Source: Myxococcales bacterium (lineage in GTDB: Bacteria > Myxococcota_A > Polyangia > GCA-2747355). Taken from it: a stretch of 54,112 nt of DNA. The notes under the pieces are model-generated. The model did not search any database, was not told where the DNA came from, and worked only from the letters and a program-made list of their open reading frames with translations. Where the stretch lies: positions 1 to 54,112 of the forward strand of contig JAGQIK010000307.1 of assembly GCA_020431405.1 (NCBI GenBank). Direction: 5' to 3'. Below are positions 25,033 to 33,567 of the stretch, piece by piece. The translations under genes and the position numbers were made by a program. Each line of letters begins with the position of its first letter. The first letter of the stretch is position 1.

Positions 25033-25902
25033 ATGGACGTCGCCTCCGACACCCAGCACAAGCTCGACAGCCTGCGCGCCATCCTGCGCGAGATGGGCTC
25101 GGCCATCGTCTGCTTCTCGGGCGGCGTCGACTCGGCGTTCCTGCTCAAGATCGCCGGCGAGGAGCTGGGCGAGCGCGCCGTCGCGCTGACCGCGCTTTCG
25201 CCGAGCCTGCCCCGTCGCGAGCTCGACCAAGCCAAAGACCTCGTGCGCTCCTTCGGCATCACGCGCCACATCACGCCCGACTCGCTCGAGGTCGAGCAGC
25301 GCGACTACGCCGTCAACCCGACCAACCGCTGCTACTTCTGCAAGTCGGAGCTGATGCGCCTCGCCGCGCAGGTCTCGCGGCGCGAGGGCATAGAGCACGT
25401 GCTGGTGGGCACCAACGTCGACGACCTCGGCGGGCACCGCCCTGGCCTGCGCGCCGCCAACGAGCGCGGCGCACGCCATCCCCTCGCCGAGGCCGGCCTG
25501 ACCAAAGCCGAGGTGCGCGCGCTGTCGCGCGACCTCGACCTGCCCACCTGGGACAAACCCGAGATGGCCTGCCTCGCCTCGCGCTTCCCCTACGGCACGC
25601 ACATCACCCCCGAGCGCCTCGGCCGCGTCGAGCGCTTCGAGGCCGGCCTCGCGGATCTCGGATTTCGCGGCGTGCGCGTGCGCTTTCACGACCCCATCGC
25701 ACGCCTCGAGCTGCTCGCCAGCGACATGCAGCGCGCCATCGAGCATCGCGACGCCATCGTCGCCCTCGGCAACGAGGCCGGCTTCACCTACGTCGCCCTC
25801 GACCTCGCCGGCTATCGGCGCGGCGCGCTCAACGAGGTGCTCTCGCAGTCAGAGCGGGGACCCGATGCGAAGGAGACCGCTCGGGCGTTGGGCGAGAGCT
25901 AG
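25033..25902 (+). CDS. larE: LarE-type sacrificial sulfur transferase (PP-loop ATPase)
   Basis: A 289-residue protein of the LarE family, which adenylates and thiolates a pyridinium carboxylate to build the nickel-pincer cofactor of lactate racemase-like enzymes. The PP-loop is SGGVDS (29-34). 'NPTNRCYFCKSEL' (95-107) and 'KPEMACLASRFPYG' with Cys180 match the family; Cys180 corresponds to the cysteine that donates its sulfur in the Lactobacillus enzyme. LarA, LarB and LarC are not in the window, so the partner enzyme is unknown. The ATG at 25033 fits the family N-terminus; a TTG at 24994 would add 13 residues. Confidence 0.88.
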   Translation: MDVASDTQHKLDSLRAILREMGSAIVCFSGGVDSAFLLKIAGEELGERAVALTALSPSLPRRELDQAKDLVRSFGITRHITPDSLEVEQRDYAVNPTNRCYFCKSELMRLAAQVSRREGIEHVLVGTNVDDLGGHRPGLRAANERGARHPLAEAGLTKAEVRALSRDLDLPTWDKPEMACLASRFPYGTHITPERLGRVERFEAGLADLGFRGVRVRFHDPIARLELLASDMQRAIEHRDAIVALGNEAGFTYVALDLAGYRRGALNEVLSQSERGPDAKETARALGES

Positions 25903-25910
25903 GCACGAGA

Positions 25911-26101
25911 GGCCACGGGCTCAGGGCCACGGGCCACAGGATCGAACGCGGACGTTGGGGACGCTTCGCAGTTTCGCGGTGCCCTTCGTGCGCGACGGCG
26001 AGGTGGCGCGCGCGATGGCGCCAGGTCAGCCGCAGACGGTCACTGCGAAGCGTGCAACGCGCCTGCCCACGGCTGTGGCCCGTGGCCTGTGGCCTGTGGC
26101 C
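25911..26101. repeat. Nested inverted repeat with heptamer arrays between convergent genes
   Basis: The 202-base gap between larE and the cytochrome gene holds a nested dyad. The outer arms are 7-bp-periodic GGCCACG/GGCCACA units (25911-25940) and GGCCCGT/GGCCTGT units (26071-26101); 15 bases are exactly complementary (25925-25939 with 26073-26087). The inner arm ACGCTTCGCAGT (25961-25972) is complementary to 26042-26053. The whole could fold as a long cruciform or act as a bidirectional transcription terminator. No gene is supported inside. Confidence 0.8.
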
Positions 26102-26104
26102 TTC

Positions 26105-27298
26105 CTACAAACAGTTGATCTTGCGGTCACCCGGCTGGTGACACTTCAAACACACGCGCTGGTTGCGCGCCGCGAGCGCGCGGCAACGCGCGGAGTGGGC
26201 GAAGTTGGCGCCGTGCGGCGAGAAGCCGCCGTTGCCGAGCTGGCGGGTGCCGTGGCAGCGGATGCAGGTTTTCTCTTGATGGCAGCTGGCGCAGACGCGG
26301 ATGTTGCGGCGCGCCTTGAAGGCGTGGTGGTTGGGGCCGATGCTGCGCGCCGACCAGCCGTCGGGATGAAAGCGCAGCCCGGTGTTGGGCTTGAAGCCGC
26401 CCTGCACGCTGCTCTGCGCCACGCCCGAGCGTTGGTGACAGCTGATGCAGAACGTCTGCGCGCGATGGCAGCTCTGACACTTGTTGCGCCGCAGCTTGGC
26501 GTCGAGCGCGTGGTGCGTGGCGTAGTCGTTGGGGTGGATCGACATCGGGCGGTAGGTTCCCTGGTGGCACTTGAGGCACGTGTGCGGCGCGTGGCACTGC
26601 TCGCAGTAACGCTTGTTGCCGCGCGCGACCTGCTTGTGGCGCTTCGCGAAGCCCGGTGTGTGCGCGTCGCCCTTGAGGTTGCCGCTGGGCAGCAGCTTGC
26701 GCCCGCCGAAGCGCGTCAGCAGCCGCCCGTCCTTGCCGGTGACGTGGCACGAGGCGCAGCGCGTCGTCGCCTTGCGCGTGCTGTGACAGCTCAGACACGA
26801 CGCCATCGTCGGCATCGACTTGCTCGGCCTGCCCATGTCGTGACAGCTCGCGCAGCCGACGCCCTTATCCTTGTGCAGCCGATGCGAGAAGCGCACGCGC
26901 CCCTGCAGCGCGCGCACGCGCGCCGGCGGACGCCCGTCCTTGGGATCGAAGCCGCGGTGGCACTTGGCGCAGCCCTTCTCGCGGCGCTGCCGCTCGGTGG
27001 GGCTGTCGTCGCGCCGCGTGGACTTGGCGTGGCATGCCCGGCAGACCGCCTCGCGCGGGATGTTGCGATCGCTGGCCGAGATGCTGCGCTCGACGCCGCT
27101 GTGACAGCGCGTGCAGGTCATGCCCTTGTGCTTGCCGTGATCGAAGCGCAGCCCCTCGGCGCGCGGATAGAGCAGCGTGGCGCGCCGCCCCGCCCGCGCC
27201 CCGGCGCTGCCCGCGCGCACGACGAGCCCCACGCCCGCGCCGGCGAGCAACGCCAGCACGAGCCACGCGGTGTCGCGCACGAGCGCCCGCCCGTTCAT
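26105..27298 (-). CDS. Thirteen-haem c-type cytochrome
   Basis: A 397-residue protein with an N-terminal hydrophobic helix (about residues 10-28, signal anchor or uncleaved signal) and 13 CxxCH haem-attachment motifs, from 'CTRCH' near residue 62 to 'CLKCH' near the C-terminus. Additional histidines can serve as distal ligands. Such proteins carry electrons across the periplasm. The start ATG overlaps the stop of the upstream barrel gene (27295-27298), so a porin-cytochrome pair similar in principle to MtrB/MtrA or Geobacter conduits is plausible, though it is not a recognisable homologue by eye. The substrate is unknown. Confidence 0.92.
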   Translation of the reverse strand: MNGRALVRDTAWLVLALLAGAGVGLVVRAGSAGARAGRRATLLYPRAEGLRFDHGKHKGMTCTRCHSGVERSISASDRNIPREAVCRACHAKSTRRDDSPTERQRREKGCAKCHRGFDPKDGRPPARVRALQGRVRFSHRLHKDKGVGCASCHDMGRPSKSMPTMASCLSCHSTRKATTRCASCHVTGKDGRLLTRFGGRKLLPSGNLKGDAHTPGFAKRHKQVARGNKRYCEQCHAPHTCLKCHQGTYRPMSIHPNDYATHHALDAKLRRNKCQSCHRAQTFCISCHQRSGVAQSSVQGGFKPNTGLRFHPDGWSARSIGPNHHAFKARRNIRVCASCHQEKTCIRCHGTRQLGNGGFSPHGANFAHSARCRALAARNQRVCLKCHQPGDRKINCL

Positions 27299-28740
27299 GG
27301 CGACACCTTGAAGTCGAGCACCGCGAACAGGCGTGTGGCGCTCTTGTAGAGGCGGCTGATGTTGTCCTCGAAGAGGATGTGCAGCAGCACCTGCGGCAAG
27401 AAGCGCACGCGCGTGCCCAGCTGCACGCCGAACGTCGTCACCGAGCGCCCCTCGCCCTGCGCCTCGTCGCGCGACGTCACCAGCGAGGCGCGCCCCTCGA
27501 ACGCGATCCAGCTGCGCAGCCGATAGCGCGCGCTGGCGTCTCCGCCGCCGCGCCGGCCGTGCTGCCCTTCGAAGTAGAACAGCGCCAGGCCGCCGAGCAG
27601 CCGCACGCCGGTGTACTGACCTATCAGCGAGAGCGAGAGCGCCCCCGGATCAGCGGCCGCCTCGCCGTCCTGCGTCGACGCGAACCAGCGGTAACCCACG
27701 CGCGCGTCGAAGCGCACGCGCAGCGCGTCGAGCCGCAGGCTGTAGCGGCCGGCGAGCTCGCTGTAGGGCTCGATGGCGAAGACGTTGAAGATCGAGTCGC
27801 CGCGGAAGTTCGGCCGCACCGACCCCGCCTCGACGGTGATCTGCTGCGCGTCACCGATGCGCTGCATCGCCGAGACCTGCACGTCGTCGAACGACGCCAG
27901 CAGCAGGTTGTAGCGCGCGCCGAACAGCAGCATCGTCCCCGTCAGCGGCAGCCGCGCTGCGGCGCTCACAAAAAACAGCTCCTGGTCGACGCCCCACAGC
28001 CGCTGCAGCGTGCCGTCGGGGCCGATCACGATGTCGGCCGCCGACGCCGTGCCGCGATAGGCCACGCGCAGATCGAGGTGCCGCATGTTGGCGATGCCCA
28101 CCGCCACGCCGAACGTCGGCGCGGGCGACTCGTCGGCGGCGTCGCCGGAGACGCCGTCCGTCTCGAAGAACACCGCCGAGAACGGCTGCGCGCGATCGAC
28201 CTGCAGCCCGATGTGTCCCTCGATGAAGATCTTCCAGGGCGTGTTGAGCCGCACGCGCAGCCCGTCGTAGCCGAAGAAGTCCATCAGCTCGGCGTCGTAC
28301 TGGCGGCCCAGCGTGAAGTCGAGAAAGCCGAACAGGTTGCGTCCCTCGAGCGCCGCCGTGAGCAGCTCGAAGCGGTTGTTGCGAAGCTCCGGCCACTCCA
28401 CCAGCGGCTTGGTGTACCCGCCGAAGCCGCCAGCGAAGCGCATCGTGGTGTGAAGATAGAGCAGCGCCGGCGCGCGCTTGTCGTCGCCCTTGAGGATCTG
28501 CGCCAGGCGCCCGTCGTCGAGCAGGTTGAAGATGCGCAGCCTGAGGTACTGCGTGATGCGGCGCCGGTTCAGAAACGTCAGCCCCTGCCGGTCGTAGCGG
28601 CGCAGCTGGTAGCCATAGGCCTCGGTGCGCGCGGCGATCTCGAAGTCGTAGGCGCGAGCGGCGGAGGTGTGCAGGCCGAGCGCTACGAGGAGGGCGCAGA
28701 CGAGAGCAGTGCGGCGAGGGCGGCGCATCGAGGACGGCAT
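27295..28740 (-). CDS. Outer-membrane beta-barrel paired with the multihaem cytochrome
   Basis: A 481-residue protein with a Sec signal (cleavage near 'SAARA-YDF'). The mature part is made of alternating hydrophobic/polar strands with many Tyr, Phe and Arg residues at strand ends, e.g. 'LRVRFDARVGYRWFA' and 'TFGVQLGTRVRFLPQVLLHILFEDN', as in large barrels. No CxxCH is present. The 4-base overlap with the cytochrome gene suggests co-translation. I infer it may house or dock the cytochrome. An ATG at 28728 is an alternative start. Confidence 0.75.
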   Translation of the reverse strand: MPSSMRRPRRTALVCALLVALGLHTSAARAYDFEIAARTEAYGYQLRRYDRQGLTFLNRRRITQYLRLRIFNLLDDGRLAQILKGDDKRAPALLYLHTTMRFAGGFGGYTKPLVEWPELRNNRFELLTAALEGRNLFGFLDFTLGRQYDAELMDFFGYDGLRVRLNTPWKIFIEGHIGLQVDRAQPFSAVFFETDGVSGDAADESPAPTFGVAVGIANMRHLDLRVAYRGTASAADIVIGPDGTLQRLWGVDQELFFVSAAARLPLTGTMLLFGARYNLLLASFDDVQVSAMQRIGDAQQITVEAGSVRPNFRGDSIFNVFAIEPYSELAGRYSLRLDALRVRFDARVGYRWFASTQDGEAAADPGALSLSLIGQYTGVRLLGGLALFYFEGQHGRRGGGDASARYRLRSWIAFEGRASLVTSRDEAQGEGRSVTTFGVQLGTRVRFLPQVLLHILFEDNISRLYKSATRLFAVLDFKVSP

Positions 28741-28878
28741 CTTGCCACGAAACGCGGCGACGCTGCCGTCACATGGGCCCGACCATGGTCGCAGCTCGCG
28801 CTCCCGCGCGGCGCGCGCGTGATCTTGCCACCAAGCGCTGGCATGTCCCTTGAACCACGGTGCGCAAAGGACGACACC

Positions 28879-30510
28879 GTGAAACGCACCCCCTGCAAAG
28901 CTCGCGCGCTCGCCATCGCGCTGACGGCAGCCCTCGCCGCGTGCCCGGACAGCGCACCACCAACCTTTCGACCCATCGATGACGCAAGCCCTGCACGCAG
29001 CGTCACGTCCGCTATCACGGGCGCGGTAACGAGCGGCGAGTGCCCCTCTGGGCTTGCCTTCTGCGGCGGCATCGCGCCCTACTGCGCTGACACCGCGTTC
29101 GATCCGTACAACTGCGGTGGCTGCGGCGCGACCTGCGCGAGCAACGAGCAGTGCTGCGCCAGTCAGTGTGTTCGCTCGGGAACGTGCAACGTGCCGCTTC
29201 CGTCCAACCCTGGCGGCGGTCGTTGCCAGTTTGGCTTCACGGACTGCACGCCGATGGTGGGTGCCCCGCGCTGCGTGGACATCCTCAGAGATCCCTACAA
29301 CTGCGGTGGATGCGGCACGCGCTGCGGCGTCGGGCAGCTCTGCTGCGCCGGCACGTGCAAGGCCAACGACGAGAGCACCTGCGGCGACTGCAACACGTCA
29401 TGCGCGGCGCGCGAGCACTGCTGCCTCTCGTCTTTGCTCGGCCGCTTCGAGTGCGTCGCCTTCGGCACCACCGAAAACTGCTCGCGCTGCGGCGAGACGT
29501 GTGACGCGCTGCAGACCTGCTGCGAGAGCGGCTGCGCCAATCTCCGCTTGGACAAGGACAACTGCGGCACCTGCGGCAACGCGTGCGGACCGGAGCAGTA
29601 CTGCAGCGGCGGCGGCTGCCGCTGCAGCAACGGCCGACAGGCCTGTGGCCTCAACTGCTGCGCAGCCGGCGAGCAGTGCTGCGAGGGACAGTGCGTGTCC
29701 AAGACCGACCCGCGTCACTGCGGCAGCTGTGGCCGCGCCTGCCGGCCCGGCGAGGGCTGCTGCAACGTCAAGGGCATCGGCTACGTGTGCTACTGCCAGA
29801 CCTGCGGCGACGACGGCTGTGGTCCAGGGCAAGCGTGTTGCGGCCGCAATGGCTGCGTCGACGTGCTCGACAACCCGCAAAACTGCGGCTCGTGCGGCCA
29901 CCGCTGTCGCGAGGGCACTCACTGCAAGTCCGGCCAGTGCCTCTGCGACTCTGGCACGGTGGCGTGCGGCAGTGGCTGCTGCGCCGCCGGCGAGAGCTGC
30001 TGCGCCGACCGCTGCGTCGACACGAGCACCGACGCCAGCAACTGCGGCGGCTGTGGCCAGCAATGCACGGGCGGCAAGGTGTGTCTCGGCGGCACCTGCG
30101 CCTGCCCCGCGGGACGCGCCCCGTGCGACGGCGGCTGCTGCGCGACGGGCCAGAGCTGCTGCGCAGGAAAATGCATCGACTACGCCACCGATCCGGCCAA
30201 CTGCGGCAGCTGCGGCAACCGATGTGGAGGCAATCAGACCTGCAGCAATGGGCGCTGCGTCTGCGTCAGCGGCTACGACGCGTGCCCCGGAAACGATCAC
30301 TGCTGCCTGGCGGGCCGAAGCTGCTGCGCGTACGGCTGCTGCAGCAGGGAGTCACACCCGCTGTGTGTGCAGTACGCTGGCCAGCCCGGGTGCTGTCCCG
30401 AAGGCTACCCCGTCACGTGTCCCTCCGCGAACACGGCAAGCGGCGTCGCCTGCTGCCCAGCCGGCACCATCTGCAGCTTCGACCCGATCAACGAGTGCGT
30501 CTCCTACTAG
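28879..30510 (+). CDS. Large Cys-rich repeat lipoprotein
   Basis: A 543-residue protein starting at GTG 28879 after AAAGGA, with a signal sequence and lipobox L-A-A-C (Cys22). About ten imperfect units follow, with the pattern D-x-x-N-C-G-x-C-G-x-x-C, then C-C or G-x-C, giving close to 100 cysteines. Motifs such as 'DPYNCGGCG', 'DPANCGSCG' and 'NPQNCGSCG' recur every 40-50 residues. Such stigma-type Cys-rich proteins are common on the surface of Myxococcota; structure is probably held by disulfides. The function is unknown. The frame is open far upstream, antisense to the barrel gene, and that part is rejected. Confidence 0.85.
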   Translation: MKRTPCKARALAIALTAALAACPDSAPPTFRPIDDASPARSVTSAITGAVTSGECPSGLAFCGGIAPYCADTAFDPYNCGGCGATCASNEQCCASQCVRSGTCNVPLPSNPGGGRCQFGFTDCTPMVGAPRCVDILRDPYNCGGCGTRCGVGQLCCAGTCKANDESTCGDCNTSCAAREHCCLSSLLGRFECVAFGTTENCSRCGETCDALQTCCESGCANLRLDKDNCGTCGNACGPEQYCSGGGCRCSNGRQACGLNCCAAGEQCCEGQCVSKTDPRHCGSCGRACRPGEGCCNVKGIGYVCYCQTCGDDGCGPGQACCGRNGCVDVLDNPQNCGSCGHRCREGTHCKSGQCLCDSGTVACGSGCCAAGESCCADRCVDTSTDASNCGGCGQQCTGGKVCLGGTCACPAGRAPCDGGCCATGQSCCAGKCIDYATDPANCGSCGNRCGGNQTCSNGRCVCVSGYDACPGNDHCCLAGRSCCAYGCCSRESHPLCVQYAGQPGCCPEGYPVTCPSANTASGVACCPAGTICSFDPINECVSY

Positions 30511-30613
30511 ATTCTGCTCCGCCAGCGCCCCCCTCCCACGGCTCGATCACGACCGTTGCTGCGTCCGCGATACGCGGAGTATGCTACGCCGACTCTGCAG
30601 CGGAGAGCCTTCG

Positions 30614-30889
30614 ATGCCCTTTGATTGGATGGAAACAGACGCGACCGTGAGCCGACAGACGTCGGCCGATCGCGCTCGACACATGTACCAACTCGAGCTG
30701 GCCGAGCGCGCCGCCCTGCTGCAACGTCTGGGCTACTCGCGCGAGGATGCCCTCACGCGCCTGCGCACCAACGTCGCGTGGGACTTCGAGCTGCACGACA
30801 AGCCCGAGCATGCCCGCACCGTCGAGCAGATCGTCGACCGCGTGTTCGCGCGCCACGGCGTCGGCGGCGGCGGCGCCCCGCAGCTCTAG
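30614..30889 (+). CDS. Small hypothetical protein
   Basis: A 91-residue protein whose ATG at 30614 has CGGAGAG upstream. It is mostly helical ('MYQLELAERAALLQRLGYSREDALTRLRTNVAWDFELH') with a Gly-rich C-terminus and no signal peptide. The core resembles small conserved proteins in deltaproteobacterial genomes, but I cannot name a family. It lies in the same strand run as the OmpA-like lipoprotein, 82 bases upstream of that gene. Confidence 0.7.
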   Translation: MPFDWMETDATVSRQTSADRARHMYQLELAERAALLQRLGYSREDALTRLRTNVAWDFELHDKPEHARTVEQIVDRVFARHGVGGGGAPQL

Positions 30890-30971
30890 AGAACGAAAAG
30901 CCCCCCGATCTCGTTCGATCTCGTTCGCTCCATTCGAGTGGTAGCTCAACACCCCTGAGAGGGAGGATTTC

Positions 30972-31811
30972 ATGCGTAGTTTTAGCCATACAGCCAAGCG
31001 CGCCGCGAAGCTCGCGGCCCTCGGCGTCGCCATCGCCTTCGTGGCGGCCTGCGGCATCCCCGAGGAGAAGCACAAGAAGGTTCTCGACCAGCTCTCCAAG
31101 CTCAAAGCCGAGATGGCGGCCGATCAGAAAGCCTGCAAGGACGCCAAGGACAAGCTCAGCAAGAAGAACTCCGATCTCGAAGCCGAGAACGGCGCGCTCA
31201 AGACCAAGCTGACCAGCCTCGGTCAGGACGTCACCAAGCTCAAGACGCAGGCCGGCCGCATGGTGCAGAGCCTCAGCGAGAAGCAGCAGCGCATCGCGCA
31301 GCTCGAGCGCCTCAAGGAGGCGTTCCGCCGCCAGGCGAACACCTACAAGAACCTGCTCGGCAAGTTCAAGAAGATGATCGACGCCGGCACGCTCAAGGTC
31401 TCGATCCGCGATGGCCGAATGATCGTGCAGCTGTCGGACAAGATCCTCTTCGCCCCCGGCAAGGCGCGCCTCAAGAAGGACGGTAAAGAGAAGCTCAAAG
31501 AGGTCGCCGCGATCCTCGCGTCCATGAGCGACCAGCGCTTCCAGGTCGCCGGCCACACCGACAACATCCCGATCAAGACGCGCCGCTTCCGCTCCAACTG
31601 GGAGCTCAGCACGGCGCGCGCGGTCAACGTCGTCAAGTTCATGTCGAAGAACGGCATGGATCCCAAGCGGCTCTCCGCGGCCGGCTACAGCCAGTACGAC
31701 CCCGTCGGCGACAACTCGACCGACGCCGGCCGTCAGGTCAACCGCCGCATCGAGATCACGATCGTCCCCGACCTCTCCAAGCTGCCCTTCTTCGGCAAGA
31801 AGGGTGCCTAG
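30972..31811 (+). CDS. OmpA-family lipoprotein with coiled coil
   Basis: A 279-residue protein with lipobox V-A-A-C (Cys27), a long Lys/Glu-rich coiled coil (about 30-120) and a C-terminal OmpA-like peptidoglycan-binding domain (about 150-270). The domain shows 'ILFAPGKARLKKDGKEKL', 'VAGHTDNIPI', 'NWELSTARAVNVV' and 'NRRIEITI'. The Asp and Arg that contact diaminopimelate are present in the D-N and N-R-R-I motifs. It probably links the outer membrane to the cell wall. A perfect GGGAGGA precedes the ATG. Confidence 0.92.
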   Translation: MRSFSHTAKRAAKLAALGVAIAFVAACGIPEEKHKKVLDQLSKLKAEMAADQKACKDAKDKLSKKNSDLEAENGALKTKLTSLGQDVTKLKTQAGRMVQSLSEKQQRIAQLERLKEAFRRQANTYKNLLGKFKKMIDAGTLKVSIRDGRMIVQLSDKILFAPGKARLKKDGKEKLKEVAAILASMSDQRFQVAGHTDNIPIKTRRFRSNWELSTARAVNVVKFMSKNGMDPKRLSAAGYSQYDPVGDNSTDAGRQVNRRIEITIVPDLSKLPFFGKKGA

Positions 31812-31920
31812 CACCCGCTAGCACCGCTTCGACGGCCGCGGAGGGCTTCTTCGCGGCCGCGCCTTCTCACCCATCGCGGAAGTCTGGCCCGTAGCGCCCG
31901 ATGCGCGGCACAATAGCTGC

Positions 31921-33414
31921 GTGTCCCGCCGCGCTTCCCCTGCTCTGCTCGCCGCTACGTTGGTCGCCACGCTGCTCGCCGCGTGTGGCGACACGCCGTC
32001 GCCAGCTGGCGGCGTGCCACGCGTCGTCCTCGCCCTGCCCGATCGCGCCAACGCGGGCGAGATGGTGCTCGTCGACGGCAGCGGCAGCAGCGATCCCGAA
32101 GGGCGCCTGCTGCGCTATCGCTTCGTGTTCGGCGACGGCAGCCTGCCGGTAGAGTCTCTCTCGCCCATCGCTCGGCACGTGTTCGGCCGCGCCGGCACGT
32201 TTCAGGTCTGCTTGCGGCTCGAGACGGTCGACCAGCGCACGGCGCTGAGCTGCCGGCGGCTGCAGGTCGGCGCCGCGGACGCGCGCGTCGACAGCCTGCC
32301 GCCCGACGGCGTCGCCCCCGACACCACCAGCGACCTGACCCACGACAGCAACGGCGACGCGCTCGACGCGGGCCCCGACGCCGACGCCGACGCCAGCGCC
32401 GCCGACGCCGACGGTGGCGCCCCCGACGCCAACGACGCGCGCCCGGACGCCGACGACGGCGGCGACGCGTCCTCGGATGCGGACGCGACCGTCGACGCCG
32501 ACGCGACTGTCGACGCCGACGCCGGCGACATGGCGCTCGACCAGCCGCTCGACCAGCCCGCAGACCAGCCGCTCGACCAGCCCGCAGACCAGCCGCTCGA
32601 TCAACCCGGCGACCAAGGCGACGCCACCGTCGACGGCCCCCTCGCCGACACCAGCGTCGATGCCACCGCAGACATGCCGCTGCCGGACACCACCGTCGAC
32701 ACGCCGCCCCCCGACGCGACGGTCGACAGCACCGCCGACATGCCCCCGCCGGACAGCACCAGCGACGGCATCGCGGGCTGTCTCAGCCACGTCGGCGGCG
32801 GCGGCGGCAGCGGCGCCCTCGGCTACGCCAAGACCACCGTCGGCCCCTGCAACATCGACATCTCGCAGACCGGCAGCGCCATCGGCCCGCTCGCCGATGA
32901 CCAAGGCATCCTCACGCTGCTGCCGCTGTCGTTCAGCTACTTCGGCGCGGCCCAGCTCGCCGTCGCGGTCTCGTCAAACGGCTACCTACAGTTCCCCGGC
33001 GCCGTCTTCGACATCACCAACCCGATCAACACGACCCTCCCCAACGCGGCCAACCCCAACAACGTCGTCGCTCCCTTCTGGGATGATCTCGTGCCGCTCT
33101 CGGGCCTCAGCAACATCTACACGCAGACCTTCGGCAGCGCGCCCACGCGGATCCACGTGATCCAGTGGCATCGCGTCGGCATCAAGGGCATCGCCAGCAC
33201 GTCGCTGACCTTCTCGGTCTATCTCTACGAAGGATCCAACGTCATCGACTTCGCCTACGCCGCCCTCGGCGGACCGCTAGGTCAGCCCGCGGTCACCGGC
33301 GGCGGCGCCACCATCGGCGTCGAGGACGCCAGCGGCCAGAGCGCGCTGCTGCACAGCTTCAACCAGACCGGCGCCGTCAGCACGACGGTGCGCCTGCGCT
33401 TCACGCCGCGCTGA
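31921..33414 (+). CDS. Lipoprotein with PKD-like domain, D/A linker and nidogen-like domain
   Basis: A 497-residue protein starting at GTG, with lipobox L-A-A-C (Cys22). Residues 30-115 look like a PKD fold ('DGSGSSDPEGRLLRYRFVFGDG'). Residues 120-280 are a long Asp/Ala/Pro linker with a 'DQPLDQPAD' tandem repeat. The C-terminal 200 residues resemble a nidogen-like (NIDO) extracellular domain: 'VSSNGYLQF', 'VVAPFWDDLVP', 'VIQWHRVG', 'FSVYLYEGSNVIDFAYA', 'TIGVEDASG'. It is likely a surface adhesion or matrix protein. Confidence 0.82.
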   Translation: MSRRASPALLAATLVATLLAACGDTPSPAGGVPRVVLALPDRANAGEMVLVDGSGSSDPEGRLLRYRFVFGDGSLPVESLSPIARHVFGRAGTFQVCLRLETVDQRTALSCRRLQVGAADARVDSLPPDGVAPDTTSDLTHDSNGDALDAGPDADADASAADADGGAPDANDARPDADDGGDASSDADATVDADATVDADAGDMALDQPLDQPADQPLDQPADQPLDQPGDQGDATVDGPLADTSVDATADMPLPDTTVDTPPPDATVDSTADMPPPDSTSDGIAGCLSHVGGGGGSGALGYAKTTVGPCNIDISQTGSAIGPLADDQGILTLLPLSFSYFGAAQLAVAVSSNGYLQFPGAVFDITNPINTTLPNAANPNNVVAPFWDDLVPLSGLSNIYTQTFGSAPTRIHVIQWHRVGIKGIASTSLTFSVYLYEGSNVIDFAYAALGGPLGQPAVTGGGATIGVEDASGQSALLHSFNQTGAVSTTVRLRFTPR

Positions 33415-33425
33415 TCGCGCCCGGT

Positions 33426-33439
33426 GTAGGCGCGCCTAC
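33426..33439. terminator. Perfect palindrome after the nidogen-like lipoprotein gene
   Basis: GTAGGCGCGCCTAC is a 14-base perfect palindrome 12 bases after the stop. It has no T-tract, so it is only a possible terminator or protein-binding site. Confidence 0.35.
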
Positions 33440-33465
33440 TACCCGAGATAGCAGGCAAATCGAGG

Positions 33466-33496
33466 TTAGATCTCGCAAGAAGGATTGATCTAAAAT
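33466..33496 (+). promoter_or_regulatory. Operator-like dyad over a possible promoter of the kinase gene
   Basis: TTAGATC (33466-33472) and GATCTAA (33487-33493) are exact inverted repeats with a 14-base spacer. The right half overlaps TAAAAT (33491-33496), a good -10 sequence. TTAGAT at 33466 with a 19-base spacer is a weak -35. The region is AT-rich for this genome. A repressor or activator site is inferred. Confidence 0.45.
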
Positions 33497-33567
33497 AGGG
33501 CTCGGGTATCCTAACAAACGAACTTTTGCTCGTGGGCTCGCGTACTAAGTTTGATGCGCGGGAGGAC

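Noticed and set aside
27034-28878. Upstream part of the long frame that ends at 30510
   Set aside because: It is antisense to the barrel gene; a GTG with a ribosome-binding site at 28879 followed by a lipoprotein signal gives the real start.
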